The notes: generated by a model not told the origin, from the letters alone. Positions 50,949 to 62,800 are shown, numbered from the stretch's first letter. The stretch: DNA of 64,000 nt from Aedes albopictus (GCF_035046485.1 NC_085138.1:339214263-339278262), one strand, 5' to 3'. Made by a program: numbers and translations.

Positions 50949-51914
50949 TTATCCCGCTCGCTCCAACGCCCTCCGCTTGATGCGTGCGTAAGGCCCAATG
51001 GCCGGATCCGTCACGAAGTCGTACATAACCCGCACCCAGGACGTGTGCTGCGGCATGGTTTCGTAGAACTCCGGTGCAATTTTTTTCAACTCTGGCAACC
51101 TGCTGCCAGGGATGGCTGGGAAGTCATGGTGCTCGTTGTGGTACCCCACGTTGAACGTGATCCAGTTCAGGGCTCCGTAGTAGGAGTACGTTTCGAACCC
51201 TTTGGCGTACATGTAGTGCTCGGCAATGAAGTGGCCTGCAACCGGGTGGATGCCCATGGCCAGGAACGAACCGATAAGAAGATAAGCCAACATTCTCCAT
51301 CCAAAGATTAGCACCACAAGACCATCGAACGCCAGTTGTATTGCCGTATTGAGCATTTCGAGCTTTTCGACTGGTAGAGGATTCACAAAGAGTGGCCTTA
51401 TGGCGTAGAACAGTGGCTGCAGAATGACCCAAACGAACTTTCCGAAAGTGTTGCAGAACAGCTTGGCCTCCAGGATGCTCGGCACGTCCGGATCAAGCCT
51501 TTCGTCGGCCAGATATCGATGGTGCAAGGTGTGATACTTTTTGAATGAAACCGACATCGGCACTCCAATCGGTAGGTTACACCACATACCGAACAGTCGG
51601 TTCGCCAGGGGCCTTCCATACCCAAAGGCCATGTTGTGCGATATCTCATGGTTCGCCAGCATCAGCGAGTGGTTGATGACTCCTCCAAAGCAGTACGCCA
51701 CCAAGACGATCATCTTCCACGATTGATCCTGCATCACGTACAGCATCAAGATCTGCGTGAGCACCATAGCGGACACGATGTACTTGAACTTGGGGTCTGG
51801 TCCGAAAAGCTTCTTGATCTGCGGATACTTCCGCAGCATGGCGTCGCGACGGCTCGTGTGCGGTTGGTCCGTGTAGACCCACTCGAAATCCGTTCTGGAA
51901 ACGTGTTGACCCAT
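50949..51914 (-). CDS. Sphingolipid delta-4 desaturase, paralogue 2
   Basis: 321 aa, single coding exon, starting MGQHVSRTDFEWVYTDQPHT. Same predicted activity as the gene at 15354-16319: dihydroceramide to ceramide in the ER, di-iron membrane desaturase. Histidine boxes HEISHN, HTLHH and HNEHH are all present, with the conserved GYHNEHHDFPAIPG stretch and C-terminal DPAIGPYARIKR. The two paralogues align end to end without gaps and share strand. They differ most near the C terminus and in the membrane segments. Retention of all metal ligands in both suggests that both are functional. Another 100 bases of sequence upstream has no splice signal that I could support. Confidence 0.95.
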   Translation of the reverse strand: MGQHVSRTDFEWVYTDQPHTSRRDAMLRKYPQIKKLFGPDPKFKYIVSAMVLTQILMLYVMQDQSWKMIVLVAYCFGGVINHSLMLANHEISHNMAFGYGRPLANRLFGMWCNLPIGVPMSVSFKKYHTLHHRYLADERLDPDVPSILEAKLFCNTFGKFVWVILQPLFYAIRPLFVNPLPVEKLEMLNTAIQLAFDGLVVLIFGWRMLAYLLIGSFLAMGIHPVAGHFIAEHYMYAKGFETYSYYGALNWITFNVGYHNEHHDFPAIPGSRLPELKKIAPEFYETMPQHTSWVRVMYDFVTDPAIGPYARIKRRALERAG

Positions 51915-52319
51915 AGCTGATTCTAAACCGAAACCGATTTGCCGAGAACCGAGTCTGGTTCAGGGGAAAGAAACGATGCTTTTGCACCTTGCGTTCGAAA
52001 ATGACTGGATAGGATTAGACGACCTCTGCGTTGCTTCAAATGTGACTGCGGTACATAAGAACTGATAACGGTTATGGCAGCTTATCTATTTTTCGGTTGT
52101 TCGATAACGACCTACGCGCCGATTTAACGTAATGGTGATTTTTATGCATTTGCCAATGATAGACCATGAGTGTTGGTGAGGTTCAGAGCACTCCGAAAAA
52201 TCATTGCTAAAATAAGAGGGAAAGCTATTTTTGTAATAGTATCTCGGCAACAGCACTAGGTTCAGCGGCTCCGAATCACAGAAACGACTACTGGTACGAC
52301 GGCAAATGTGAACGGGAAG
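51915..52319. other. DES1-2 upstream region
   Basis: Presumed promoter and 5'UTR of the desaturase. No distinct motif recognised. Confidence 0.3.
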
Positions 52320-52700
52320 AATGCAACATGGGCGAGAATGTTGCAACACCGTACGAGGGCAAATGTAGCGCGTTAAGCAGGCGCGAAACAGGTAGAACTC
52401 AGTCTTCCGGAGGAAGAAGCGCCAGCAGGAAGAACGAAATCGCGAAGCGATGGAAGAAATATACCTACCGCAGTAACGACACACGGTTCTACGAGAAGCT
52501 AAACCGCTCGCGCAGAGGCTTTGTGTTGCAAGGCAACGTGTGCCGAGACAATCACAGAAATCTTCTGACGAGCGAGCGTGAGGAACGACATCATTACGAT
52601 GAGCACCACCCCAATTGGGACAGCATCTACAACGATAAACGACATAGCAAGCATCGAAGGTGGCTCGGTACCAGATATAGGAGTCTGTGCGGAGGATGAA
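52320..52700 (+). pseudogene. Non-LTR retrotransposon fragment (linker before RT)
   Basis: A 123-codon frame ends in RFYEKLNRSRRGFVLQGNVC ... NLLTSEREE, the pattern of the stretch between endonuclease and reverse transcriptase in several mosquito LINEs (RFYEKxNxSRxGF...CRDxxGNLLT). No RT core follows, so it is a short internal fragment. Clade not certain. Confidence 0.55.
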
Positions 52701-53116
52701 AAAATTCCAATACCTTCATGAGATTGAGGAAGAGGTTGGCCGGCTTTTTTGTTCCTTCTGAACCATGGGGGATAAAGGTAGTCCAGGAGGTCCAGGTAGT
52801 GCAGGGTTGAGGACCATTTTCTATAATAGCAAAAGTAAAAGCCAGGACTACTCTTTCCTCCACCTACTAAACAACATTCCCATGGTCACCAAACTCTCCG
52901 TCTCTCCGGAACCACCAAGAAGGCATTGCTTCAGAGCCTGTAACAACGAACATCGATGACTCGCCTTGGGTATTGCACCAAGGTAGCATACGCCAAGGCT
53001 TAGCCAGTTTCCTGAGTGGTTCACTACCCATTTCCTGCGTCGAAAGGTAGACAGGGTCGACACCACGCTTGTTTCCAACACCACAGCAAGTATCAATAAT
53101 TGATACCACGTACACA
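52701..53116. other. Unassigned interval
   Basis: Contains short minus-strand frames (e.g. 52848-53150) of retroelement-like flavour, but I cannot assign them. Confidence 0.3.
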
Positions 53117-53271
53117 CCCAGTCAACCATTGATCGTATAAGATGTTGCATAAGATGTTAAAGTGGAGGCGATATGCGTACATTTTACATGCGCCTAAATG
53201 GAGGCATGCACGCATATAGCCTCCACTTTATCATCTTATGCAACATCGTATACGATTACTGGTTGTCTGGG
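53117..53271. mobile_element. 155-bp palindromic MITE
   Basis: CCCAGTCAACCATTGATCG and complement of CCCAGACAACCAGTAATCG. Arms continue with GATGTTGCATAAGATG and AAGTGGAGGC pairs. Target duplication not clear. Confidence 0.7.
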
Positions 53272-53549
53272 CAGCGACTTGACCTTCACTTAATTGCTGT
53301 AAGGGTCGATTTCGACCACAGGGCCTCGGTATGACCTACGTAGCAATCTCCAAATCATTTGACCACTTCTTGTATATCATGAATATAAATTGACATTTTT
53401 CGAAGATAGTCGATTGACCTCAACAATTAAAGTGAGAGCGATTTTTCCACGACTTTCTTGTAGAATCGGTATAGCCGCACAAGTTTTCATTATATAGTAT
53501 TTTTCAGTCCAGCTTCCGAAATCAGCTGCAGGTGATTGAATCTAGATAT
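53272..53549. other. Gene-free interval
   Basis: No feature seen between the MITE and the LINE remnant. Confidence 0.3.
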
Positions 53550-56240
53550 GTCGAAATTACATTTTCAGCACTGACCCGGATATCCCCAGATGCAGGAGCG
53601 CATCGGCAATAGCCACCCAACTGGCGCTATCGAACGTGTAACTTACATCCAGAGTCATTTTTTTTTGTCTGTATTAACGAGATTTTTAGCCCTAGGCTAG
53701 TTCATCTCGGGATCCAGAGTCACTACTGCACAGTAGCGAATTCCCTTCCTCTTACGCTGGAGCGATATCTCAGCGTCTACGGTCAACCTCCTCTTCCGGA
53801 AGCTGAACTGGTTGCTCGAGAGACCATTTACACCATCGGTATGCCTCAAAATTCTGTTGAAGATGATCTTTTCGAACACCTTCCCCGACGTGTTCAGCGC
53901 GGCTTCAGCAGCGGCGAACACCATCCATCGTTCGTTTCGCTCATCTTCTGTTCGTGCTCGTTGCATTCATCGCCTATCCCGTGGGCAGACGCGGCGCAGG
54001 TCCGCAATTGGTTTAGTCGGTGGTCTCCCATTTAGCGGCGAAGTGCCTCCCAAAATTCCTCGTCATCGAAGTATGATGTCTTTCGCCTGCGAGGGCTTGG
54101 CCTTGGCCTAGTTTCGTCTTCCTCTTTCCGCTGCCTACTTTTGTTGTAGTCGATACTGTAGCGAACCGCCAGGTGATCGCTGTGAGTGTAGCCATAGTAT
54201 ACTCTTCAGTTCGAATTATTTGTTACGGCAGGACTTCAAAAAGTATTGTCAATAGTCGACTCTGTACCGTTCCGACAAGAAGTACTCTTGGTATCAACAT
54301 TAGCCTGGTCGACATTAGCATGGCGTGGACAGTGTCTCTAGCAGGATCTGACCCCGCTGATTCGTAAAACGGCTTCCCCATTCCCCAGGCATTGAAGTCA
54401 CCCGCCATTACCAGCGGCCTTCGCCCAGTCAGCACGGATATCATACAGTCCAGTATCTGCGTGAACTGTTTGATCAACCACCGCGGAGGCTCATAACAGC
54501 TACAGAAGAAGATCCCGTTTACTTTGGCGACCACGAATCCCTCATAGGTAGTAGACATCAACTCCTGGACGGGGTATTTACCCGTCGTCCATATCGCCGC
54601 CATTTTTCTGGACCCATCCGCGACCCAGTTGCCGTTGCCGGCGGGTACTCGGTATGGGTCCGATATGATGGAGATATCCGTCTCCCACTCAGAAACTGCC
54701 TGACAAAGCAGTTGCTGAGCCGCATCACAGTGGTTCAGGTTCAGCTGCGTTACCTGCACTGTGATTTGTTGTTCACTGCGGCTTTCTTGAAGGCCGGACA
54801 CCTTGGACCACCCATCGGATGTCTGTTGTTCGAGGTTTTCATGCAGATGGGCGGACTCGTGCAGCTTTGGGCCTATGACCTTCAGCGGCGTATCGCTTAC
54901 ACAGTTTGCGTCTGTCAGGGCCTTTGCAGTCCCACGACTTGTGTCCTGGTTCCAGACACCTAAAGCAAACCTCTGGTGGCTCGTGGAATGTCATGTGACA
55001 TACACACCAACCCACCTTTATGCTCCCTACTTTAACGGACTTTTTGACGTCCGCCACAGGTAGCCGAACCAAAGCTATCTGTGTCCCTGCTAGTCCCTTC
55101 CGTAGCCTAACGGCTGCGGCGGCCACCTGTACATCGCACTGTTGCCGCAGTGCCGAGACGAGCTCCCCCGCTTCGGTGACCTCGTCTAGGTCTTTGATCT
55201 TCAGAGTCGCCTCGTGAGAGCCCTCACCTCTACACCCTCACCAAGGACCTCTTCTGCCAGCCTTTCATAGGCGACGCCCTTGTGATCCTTCTGGCGCTCT
55301 AGCTCCAGGATCATTTCCCGAGTACGAGTACGTCTAATACTGCGTACGTCGGCTCCCAGACCAGACCCTCAAGTTTGGCGTCGCTTCGCATCGCCTCCAC
55401 CATGTTCGAGTACTTGGACTGTTCCGTATTGATGACGAGCGCGTCGCTTTTCTCGCGCTTGGCACGTACCCTCCTGCACCTTGGATTGGCGTCCTGCACT
55501 TCTACTTGCGGATTCCTCTTCCTCTTCTTCCGCTCTTAGTCCAAGGAGGGTCCCCCCTTGATTCGCCCTATTCTGCGGCTGCTGAGGGCCCTCCAACGGT
55601 CGGAACCCCTTGTTCCCATCGTTCCGGGACGGGGCAGCCTATTCAGGCCCACCCGTTCCAGCTTTCCGGGTACCCAGGCTGGGGTCCGATTTTCCAGCCT
55701 TGTTGCCGACTTTCGGGGCCTGGCTTTGCGGGCGCCGCCAGACAGCTTCTCACCTGACGGCTGCCTCGCCCGATTCTGCCCGTTTGTCGCGAGCAGTCGC
55801 ATCCACTTGTTTTGGACTTCCTGCGAAGGAGAAGGCCTCCGTTTGAGTAAACTTCGGCACTTTCTCCTTTGCAGGCTCCGCCGCTGCAGCAGTCAGCAAC
55901 GCGAGTACCGCGTGCTCCTGCTTGGTCTCGTCGATCGACACCCTAAGTCTAAGCAAGGCCGTTTTCAGGTCCTTGCCTATGTTCGACTTAGTGGACGCAA
56001 AGTCGATGATTTTGCCAAGCTGCTGCTCAGCCACCTCTATTGCGGACCGTCCTATGTTCTTTTGGCTGACGGCCCTCAGTAGCCACGCTCCGTCCATTAT
56101 CCTCACCGGCTGGCTTTCCGGGGAGTGGACTGGAGCTCCCACGCTTGAGCTGCGTACGCAGCTACCCACGCCTGTCTCCGCGCTTCTCCTTGTCGGAGAC
56201 CTCATCAACCCGCTCCTTGCGAAGGGGTTGATCGCACCGC
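53550..56240 (-). pseudogene. R1-clade LINE, 3'-truncated and frameshifted (gag, endonuclease, start of RT)
   Basis: Minus-strand order: ORF1 N terminus (from ~56208: VSQKNIGRSAIEVAEQQLG), middle (NTEQSKYSNMVEAMRSDAK, 55311-55499), CCHC knuckles (CFRCLEPGHKSWDC then KLCKRY, near 54920-55000); ORF2 APE endonuclease (LNLNHCDAAQQLL, VMAGDFNAWG, then SDHLAVRYSIDY); RT start (KIIFNRI, SSNQFSFRKRRLT, then VSYTFDSASWVAIADALLHL near 53560-53660). Frames shift repeatedly, and the element stops inside RT. These are the signatures of R1-clade elements. The sequence is non-functional. Confidence 0.82.
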
Positions 56241-56481
56241 TACTGCTAACACCTTGATTCTGATTTTTTAAGATTTTTATTCATGTTTCATCCCACGAGT
56301 AGCACGGGAAAAAAGGTTCACCACGCCAGATCGCTGCATTAACGCGGTAAGGGACAGCTTACTGTGGGGGGTGCCCAGGTATCCCACAGGCTCCGTTAAA
56401 GATCGAGCATCTTTTTCACCCCCTCGATCACTCATTCCTCGGGACGGGTCGCTTGAATTGGGTTTATTAGTCCTATTCTTA

Positions 56482-57804
56482 GGTGCCGGCCAGAGTGGAC
56501 GCGTCACGCGGCGCGGCGCGGTGCGATGCGGCATTTGACAGGTCGCGCGTCGACGCGTGGCAGAACTCTGTTCATTAGAATACAGGTAAAACAATCACAA
56601 CATGCCAGTGTGCGCGCGGAACGATGCGAAGCGGAAAGACTTTAGCCGCGCGACGCACGACAAAGCAGTGCATGCACTGTTTTTGATGCGGAAGTCACGC
56701 GGTTCGCGCGGAGAATTTTGTATTTTTGTGTGGATTTCGTCCGTTTTTACCAAATCATGTCGCTAATTTTACGAAAATGTTTTTCAAATGCATTCAAATG
56801 TGAATGTAAAAAATATTAACATGAATAATACCACATGTTTATTATCCGGTGACGTCTCGTAACCTCACTTTTCACCTATATTGCGAATCAAAATCAGTAA
56901 TTCTTTCAAATTTATGACTTAAGACTTAACGGAAATAAGCAAAATCTCTTTTACGTCATTCTACACCCATTACAAGCAGAGCTTTCACGTTACCCCTAAA
57001 GACACTATATGCAAAGACACGAAATGTTCCAATTGGAATTCCAAATTTGCTGTCAATGTCATTCCAATCGAGCAGGAGACCTGTCAAACGCGCTTTAAAA
57101 GCATTGCTCGACAGCATCATCGTCATGACGCGGCAATCATCATCAACAGCAACAATCATCAGATTTCGTGTCTTTAGCATACAGTGTCTTTAGTTACCCC
57201 TACCTATGTTTCATGCACAAAAAGGGTTGGCATCCTCTCGTTTATTTTTCTATCTCGAAGTATTCTACTGGGACTGTATGCTTAAGAATTTGTACCTGTA
57301 GGACGGGTAGATTTGAGGTTAGGGAACCACCATTGTCCCAAATGTATACCTCTTCTGAATCATCCGAAATAAATAAATAGCATTTGAAGGTGCATTTTGA
57401 TAAATGGTTCATTTTTAATTTTAGGTTGAGGACAATAATCACATATCTCTTGGACATTTTTTATCAGATAACTCTTAAAAACTGTTGAAATGTTATGGCT
57501 TTTAAACCGATAGAGAGGAGACAGCTCGCTTTGATTGTGTGCTACTTGTTGTCAAGACGAACCTATCACAAACTGTCTCTGCAACCCGAGTTGGGAATTA
57601 TACATTGATGGTGTGAAGTGATCCAATACATATCCAAAAAATCTTATCAAAACTTCTCACCGTTTGTTGTAATTCGAAAGATAAAATAATTATGGTCAGT
57701 TTAATATAATAACTAATTAATAAAATATAAGCCGCGTTGGAAGCCGCGTCAAAAACGCGCCGCACCGCGTCGCGTCGCGTGACACGTCCACTCTGGCCGC
57801 AGCC
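56482..57804. mobile_element. 1.3-kb non-autonomous element, TTA duplication (PIF/Harbinger-like)
   Basis: GGTGCCGGCCAGAGTGGACG ... complement of GGCTGCGGCCAGAGTGGACG, flanked by TTA (56479-56481, 57805-57807). Subterminal stretches are dense in CGCG words (GCGGCGCGGCGCGGTGCG and a similar inverse). No transposase frame. A hAT-type MITE is nested inside. Confidence 0.8.
56997..57192. mobile_element. 196-bp nested MITE, GTTACCCC duplication
   Basis: TAAAGACACTATATGCAAAG ... complement of TAAAGACACTGTATGCTAAA, flanked by the 8-bp GTTACCCC (56989-56996, 57193-57200). hAT-type. Confidence 0.88.
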
Positions 57805-57807
57805 TTA

Positions 57808-59191
57808 GCTGGCGACGACGCGGCTGACTCGCAAGCGAGGGGGGGGGGGGAGCACTATAGTCCCTGCTGCCCGGCTTCGGTCTACTGGGTTGGAAAGGGT
57901 TCTCGGCACGGTCGGGGCAGGTGGAGGCCCCATTGTCAGCATCTCCTTCTGGTGATCAAGCTGATAGGGCCTAGCCTCAGTGTTCAGGAGGTCAAATCGC
58001 GGTGCACGTAGTATAAATTCTTGATACCTGCAGAACAGTTGGGCGCAGGCGTGGTGGACCCTGCCCGCCTTCCGAGGACAAAGCGATCGAATGGTAAGGC
58101 CACCCGGGAAGTTGACAAAGCGCCAGCATGCTACCTTGATGGAATCCCCGCAGAGCGTGTCATCGATGTTCGTTGATGCATGGCTACGCAGCTAACCTTG
58201 AGAGTGCGATGCTCCACTAGCTACTCCCGGGGTCCCGGAGAGACGAAGGGTTTGACGGCAATGGAAATGTGTTTAACGGATCGGGTGTGATCCTGTCTTC
58301 TAGTTTGCCTGTAGGAAACCGCCCCCAACCCCACACTACCTGGACCTGGACCGTTCAGATGTCTGTTGAGCAGATTATCCCTCCATTGCTTGGGAAACAA
58401 AAAAAAATGGGCTGGGCTTACCTTTCTTGGAAGCAGCGGGTTCTGCATTGGCATATTCTCTGAAAAATGGGTGAAAAATCTAGGGTCAAGTAGGTTAGTG
58501 GACGCCGAGGAGATAATTATTTTATCTGTTCTCCTAATCCCGTTCAATTATCTTATGACAAAAAAAATGATAACCGATTTTGCAAGCTTCTATTGCTAGT
58601 CCAAATATTGTTTTGTTATCTAGTCCCGAAGTCGGAACTAGAACAACCATCAGCAATGATGGAACCGATTTATTCCCCCCGTAATATAGATTCTGCTGTC
58701 CGCAGTTACAGATAAAGTCGATCGCATACGCACAAGGAAGAGAAATAGAATTCTTATCACCTCAATTTGGTGGGGTATTATAAAGTAATAGAACTAAACA
58801 ATTGTAAATTTAAATGCGAGTAATCCATCTATCAGACATTAACGTCAAATGTTTGCAGGTGTCAAGCCAATAGCTATGACAAAACTTGCTTATAGTTAAC
58901 ACTAAATCGATCAATAATTTAGCTTTAGAACTACATATCAGGAAGCCAAAGGAATGTTGTCATTCAAAAATAGAAATCTGGTGTGATGTGGTATCATTTA
59001 TTGAGCAGTTCTAGTTTATGAAAAACATCTTCTACGATCTAGAAATTCCGTGTTTCTTCCCGCATCGTACAAAATTTTGGCGGATTCCAATACACCCTTT
59101 CAATTAAGTAGTACCATAATATTACCTGATGATAAAGGAACTTCTTATGATGCCCGAAGTCTATCTATAGAGAGAAATTCTTTACTGGACA
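57808..59191. other. GC-rich unassigned stretch, then FReP upstream region
   Basis: 57808-58460 is GC-rich and unlike its neighbours. It may be the 5' untranslated part of the R1-type LINE displaced by the DNA element insertion, but I saw no coding match. 58460-59191 is ordinary AT-rich DNA upstream of the fibrinogen-related gene. Confidence 0.35.
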
Positions 59192-59198
59192 TATAAAT
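59192..59198 (+). promoter_or_regulatory. TATA box candidate of the FReP gene
   Basis: TATAAAT, 59 bases before the ATG. It would place transcription start near 59220-59230 and leave a ~30-nt 5'UTR, a normal arrangement for short insect immune-type genes. Prediction only. Confidence 0.45.
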
Positions 59199-59256
59199 GC
59201 TACAGCCGTCTAAGGTATGATCCACAGTAGATAGGAAGCGTTCGTTCCAATCAAAA

Positions 59257-61507
59257 ATGTTCGGCAACGTCCGTCTTGCACTGTGCGTAGTTCTAGTTTT
59301 GTGGAGTTCAACGGCCTGTTCTGCCGCAGGAAGCTACGACGATGTAATTACAAAATTGGACAACCTCCTGTACCGGGTGGTGATGAGCGAGGTCAACATC
59401 AAGGAACGCCTCGAAGAAACAGAAGACCAGCTCAAAAAGACCCTCGAACAGCTGGATACCTTGATGGAACATCAAAACGGTTTGGTGCAGAACGACGATC
59501 AGCTTTTGGCTAAAATCGTCGAGTTACGTGACGAGGTTGTGCAGAACCAAGAAAACATTCGCGGGGAGTTCTCATCGGCGTTGGCCGGTATGGGGCAAGA
59601 AGTAAGTAACATTCATCAACGATTGGATGATTTGATGAAAAAACAAGGCGAGCTTGCTGTAGATCAAAAAGCATTAGCATCTATGTTGATTGACGTTGAG
59701 CAGAACGTTAACCAGAAATTCGCGATTGGTATGGCCGATATCAGTGATCGTTTCAATAAAACAGAAGAAAAGTTTGAAGAAGTTTTGCAAAATCAGGAAA
59801 GTAATTACGTGGAGTTATCTTCAAAAATGGCAAGCGTGAAACATGAGCTGAATTTGATGGCGTCCAAGGTAATGGAAGGCTTCGATAATGCTGATAAGCG
59901 ATTCGTTCAGCTTATGCAAAACCAAGTGGATCTTGCTACGGGTCATGAAGTATTAACATCCGCCTTGGAAAAATTGGAGCAAAATGTAAGCGAGCAGTTT
60001 ACCGTGACCCTAACAACAATTACAGCTAATTTCGATAAAACAAATGACCAAATCGATGATCTCGCTAAGAGTCAGGAAAGCACTCGTGTGGAGTTGTCTA
60101 CAAAACTGACAAGCATAAAGCAGGACTTAAACCACAATTTCAACTTGCTCATGTCCAACGTAGTTGAAGGATTTGAAACTGCGGACAAACGAATCGATCG
60201 TCTTATGCAACACCATGCTGACCTTACTACGGGTCATGAAGTGCTTAGTTCCACTTTAACTGGATTAGAACTACATGTTACCGAACAGTTCACCATGACG
60301 CTGACGAACGTAACCGATCATTTCGATAGAACAAATGACCAAATCGAGAATCTTGCGAAGAATCAAGACAACAGCCGCGTTGAGTTATCATCAAAGTTGA
60401 CCACTTTGAAACAAGATATGAACAGTAACTTCAACTTAGTCGTATCCAACGTGAACGATGGCTTTTCGAAGACGAATGTGAAGGTTGATCACGTCTCACA
60501 AAAACAGGATGACCTTGCAGCAAGTCAACAAACGTTTACTATCGCATTGAACAAAATGAACAACGATGTAAGTGACAAGCTTGCCAAAATTTCGACGAAC
60601 ATCAACGAACGTTCCGACAAACTTGAAGATCAGCACAGAACAACAAAGGATCAACTGGATCGCCTCCTGCAAAATATGGACAATCATCGCGTTGAGTTCT
60701 CAACGGTCCTAACCAGAATAGAACAAAGTACTAATCAGAACTTCGTTACAGTAACGAACTACGCAGTGCAAATTTTGCAGCAGGCCGGAAGCTGTTCAAC
60801 ACCGCAGCAGCCTGCGGTAGTGACTTCGTGCAAGAATACACCGACTAAAACATCCGGTCAGTATCAGCTGAAACCCTTCGGTACCGACGAGGTCCTGGTG
60901 GGATACTGCGAGCAGGAGAAGTTCAATGGTGGCTGGCTGGTAATACAACATCGATTCGATGGTTCAGTAGACTTCCATCGCAACTGGAACGACTACAAAC
61001 ACGGCTTTGGATCCATCGGTGGAGAATTCTGGCTTGGATTGGACAAAATTCATCGGCTTACCAGCAACAAGAACGTTGAACTTATTGTTGAACTGAAGGA
61101 CTTCAACAACAACTATATCTACGCACGATATGATGCTTTTGAAATTGGCAGTGAGCCACAGAAATACTCACTGGACAAGCTGGGAACGTACAGCGGAACT
61201 GCTGGGGATTCTATGATTTACAACAGAGGCAAAAAATTCACCACCAAGGATAACGATAACGACGGCGCCGTGAATCTGAACTGCGCCGTTAGCAGAGCGG
61301 GAGCATGGTGGTTCAATTGGTGTGGCAATGCGTAAGACAATTTTACTAGTCGCCTCAGGATTTTAACATAATAACCTATTTTAATTTATTTTCAGTGATC
61401 TCAATGGAATGTACGGCATTAGAGGTGATTGGCGATCCGTTTATTGGTATGGCTACAACCAATATGATGGAATGAAATACACCAGAATGATGATCCGAGA
61501 AAAGTAA
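59257..61507 (+). CDS. Secreted coiled-coil fibrinogen-related protein (FReP, ficolin/angiopoietin-like)
   Basis: 728 aa from exons 59257-61331 and 61396-61507. The 64-bp intron (ATGC|gtaag ... ttttcag|TGAT) falls inside the fibrinogen domain. Residues 1-24 are a signal peptide (ALCVVLVLWSSTACSA). Residues ~30-525 are coiled coil built from about five related units, the best ~93-97 aa each, marked by RVELSxKL, FDxTNDQI and TTGHEVL. A cysteine-bearing link (GSCSTPQQP) leads to a C-terminal fibrinogen domain (~535-728) with GGWLVIQHRFDGSVDF, a calcium-site-like DNDNDGAVNLNCA, GAWWFNWCGNADLNG and YWYGYNQYDGMKYTRM. Insect FRePs are secreted, often multimeric, bind microbial surfaces and act in innate immunity. 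That role here is inferred from family. AATAAA at 61838-61843 may end the transcript, inside the adjacent MITE. Confidence 0.93.
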
Positions 61508-61515
61508 AATGACAA

Positions 61516-62357
61516 CCCAAGTAATCAAAAGTTCCGCTTCCCATGACAAAATGCACTTTCAAATTCCGCGAAGTTCAGATAAAGTTCCAAATGGAACTTT
61601 CTGGCTGCTTAAAAGGCTAACGATGAGCCTTGCTGGAACTTCGGTCACAAGTTCATAGCCTCTTAAGTAGCCAGAAAGTTCCATTCGGATCTTTATCTAA
61701 ACTTCGCTGAACTTTAAAGCTGCTTAAGAGGCTTTGTCGGAACTTTCAAGCTCATAGAAGTTCAGTTCAGTAGCATTGTGTTTCATTGAAAATTAAATTT
61801 AGTTCTTTTACAGAAAACAACTGTTTAAGCATACACAAATAAAAGACAAATATGAATTTATCAAATCAATGAATACTAAGCTTGAACAAAAAAAAATTGC
61901 CAGCCATCGGATTCGAACCGATATGTAGTCGCTGCGTGTGAACCCTACGCTCTACCACAGTACTACAGTTGCGTTTGAAAGAAAAGCAGCTTAAGTCTTT
62001 CTGGAATCGATTTTCTGTCGGCAGCTAGTTTTGCACATTTGTACAGTAGTGAAGTTAGCTTGACTTTGTCAAGTGTCTACATAGCAGCGACATGTGTGAA
62101 AATATAATTATCAGAAACAATTTCCGGACATGAATCACAAACTCACCAACAGGGTTTGTGATTCTGGACAACACATTTTTTGTTTCTGCATGAATTTTGT
62201 CAAAGTTCTGTCAGAAGCTGCTTAGAATGCTGCTAATGTGAACTTTCAAGTTCCAAAATTACTTAAAAATGAAGCTGCTTAGAAGGCTAATTAGCAACCT
62301 CGAACGAGCTGCTTAGCTTATAAAGTACCCTTTTATCTGAACTTTTGGTTACTTGGG
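61516..62357. mobile_element. 842-bp palindromic element, CCCAAGTAA ends, eight bases after FReP stop
   Basis: CCCAAGTAATCAAAAGTTCC at the left and GAACTTTTGGTTACTTGGG at the right, flanked by AA. AAGTTC, GGAACTT and GCTGCTTA words recur in both orientations. It begins within the 3' untranslated region of the FReP gene and contains a tRNA-like sequence. Confidence 0.75.
61898..61972 (-). tRNA. tRNA-like sequence within the palindromic element
   Basis: On the minus strand: perfect T arm (ATCGG-TTCGAAT-CCGAT), B box GGTTCGAATCC and A-box-like TAGTACTGTGG. The anticodon stem is not canonical and the acceptor does not pair, so this is a Pol III-like module, not a credible tRNA. CAC (Val) would be the nominal anticodon. 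Confidence 0.35.
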
Positions 62358-62711
62358 AAAGGCCCATCAAACAACAATGTAATGTACCTACAGAATGTAA
62401 CCGTTGTTATCATATTTATTTGTTCAGTTTTTACTACGAAATAAACCTAAAACAGTACAAAAGCATCAATGCTCTCATATAGCTATAATTCTCCGGTACT
62501 AAAACCCTAAAACATCAACGTCTTCGTAAATAACGTGAAAATAGCGATTTAGTGTTATAAATTTTGTATTTTAAACTAGCTGCCCCGAAAAACTTTGTCT
62601 TGCTAAATTGTGGTAATTTCAACGTTTGATTGCTCTGATATTCATGCACACAATAGAAACACGTGTTTGATGAACAAGTTGAGGTTCGAATTTTGAAAAG
62701 AAATCCACGTG

Positions 62712-62779
62712 TTCCGGTGGGAATCGAACGCACGACTCCCAATTCGCTTCTTTTCTTACAGAGCTACTTGACCATCTCC
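62712..62779 (-). tRNA. tRNA-like sequence
   Basis: B-box-like GTTCGATTCCC with a pairing T stem, A-box-like TAGCTCTGTAAG, poor anticodon stem. It lies just left of a 25-bp perfect inverted repeat pair. Confidence 0.3.
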
Positions 62780-62800
62780 GTCCGCTGAAGGCATAGAACC

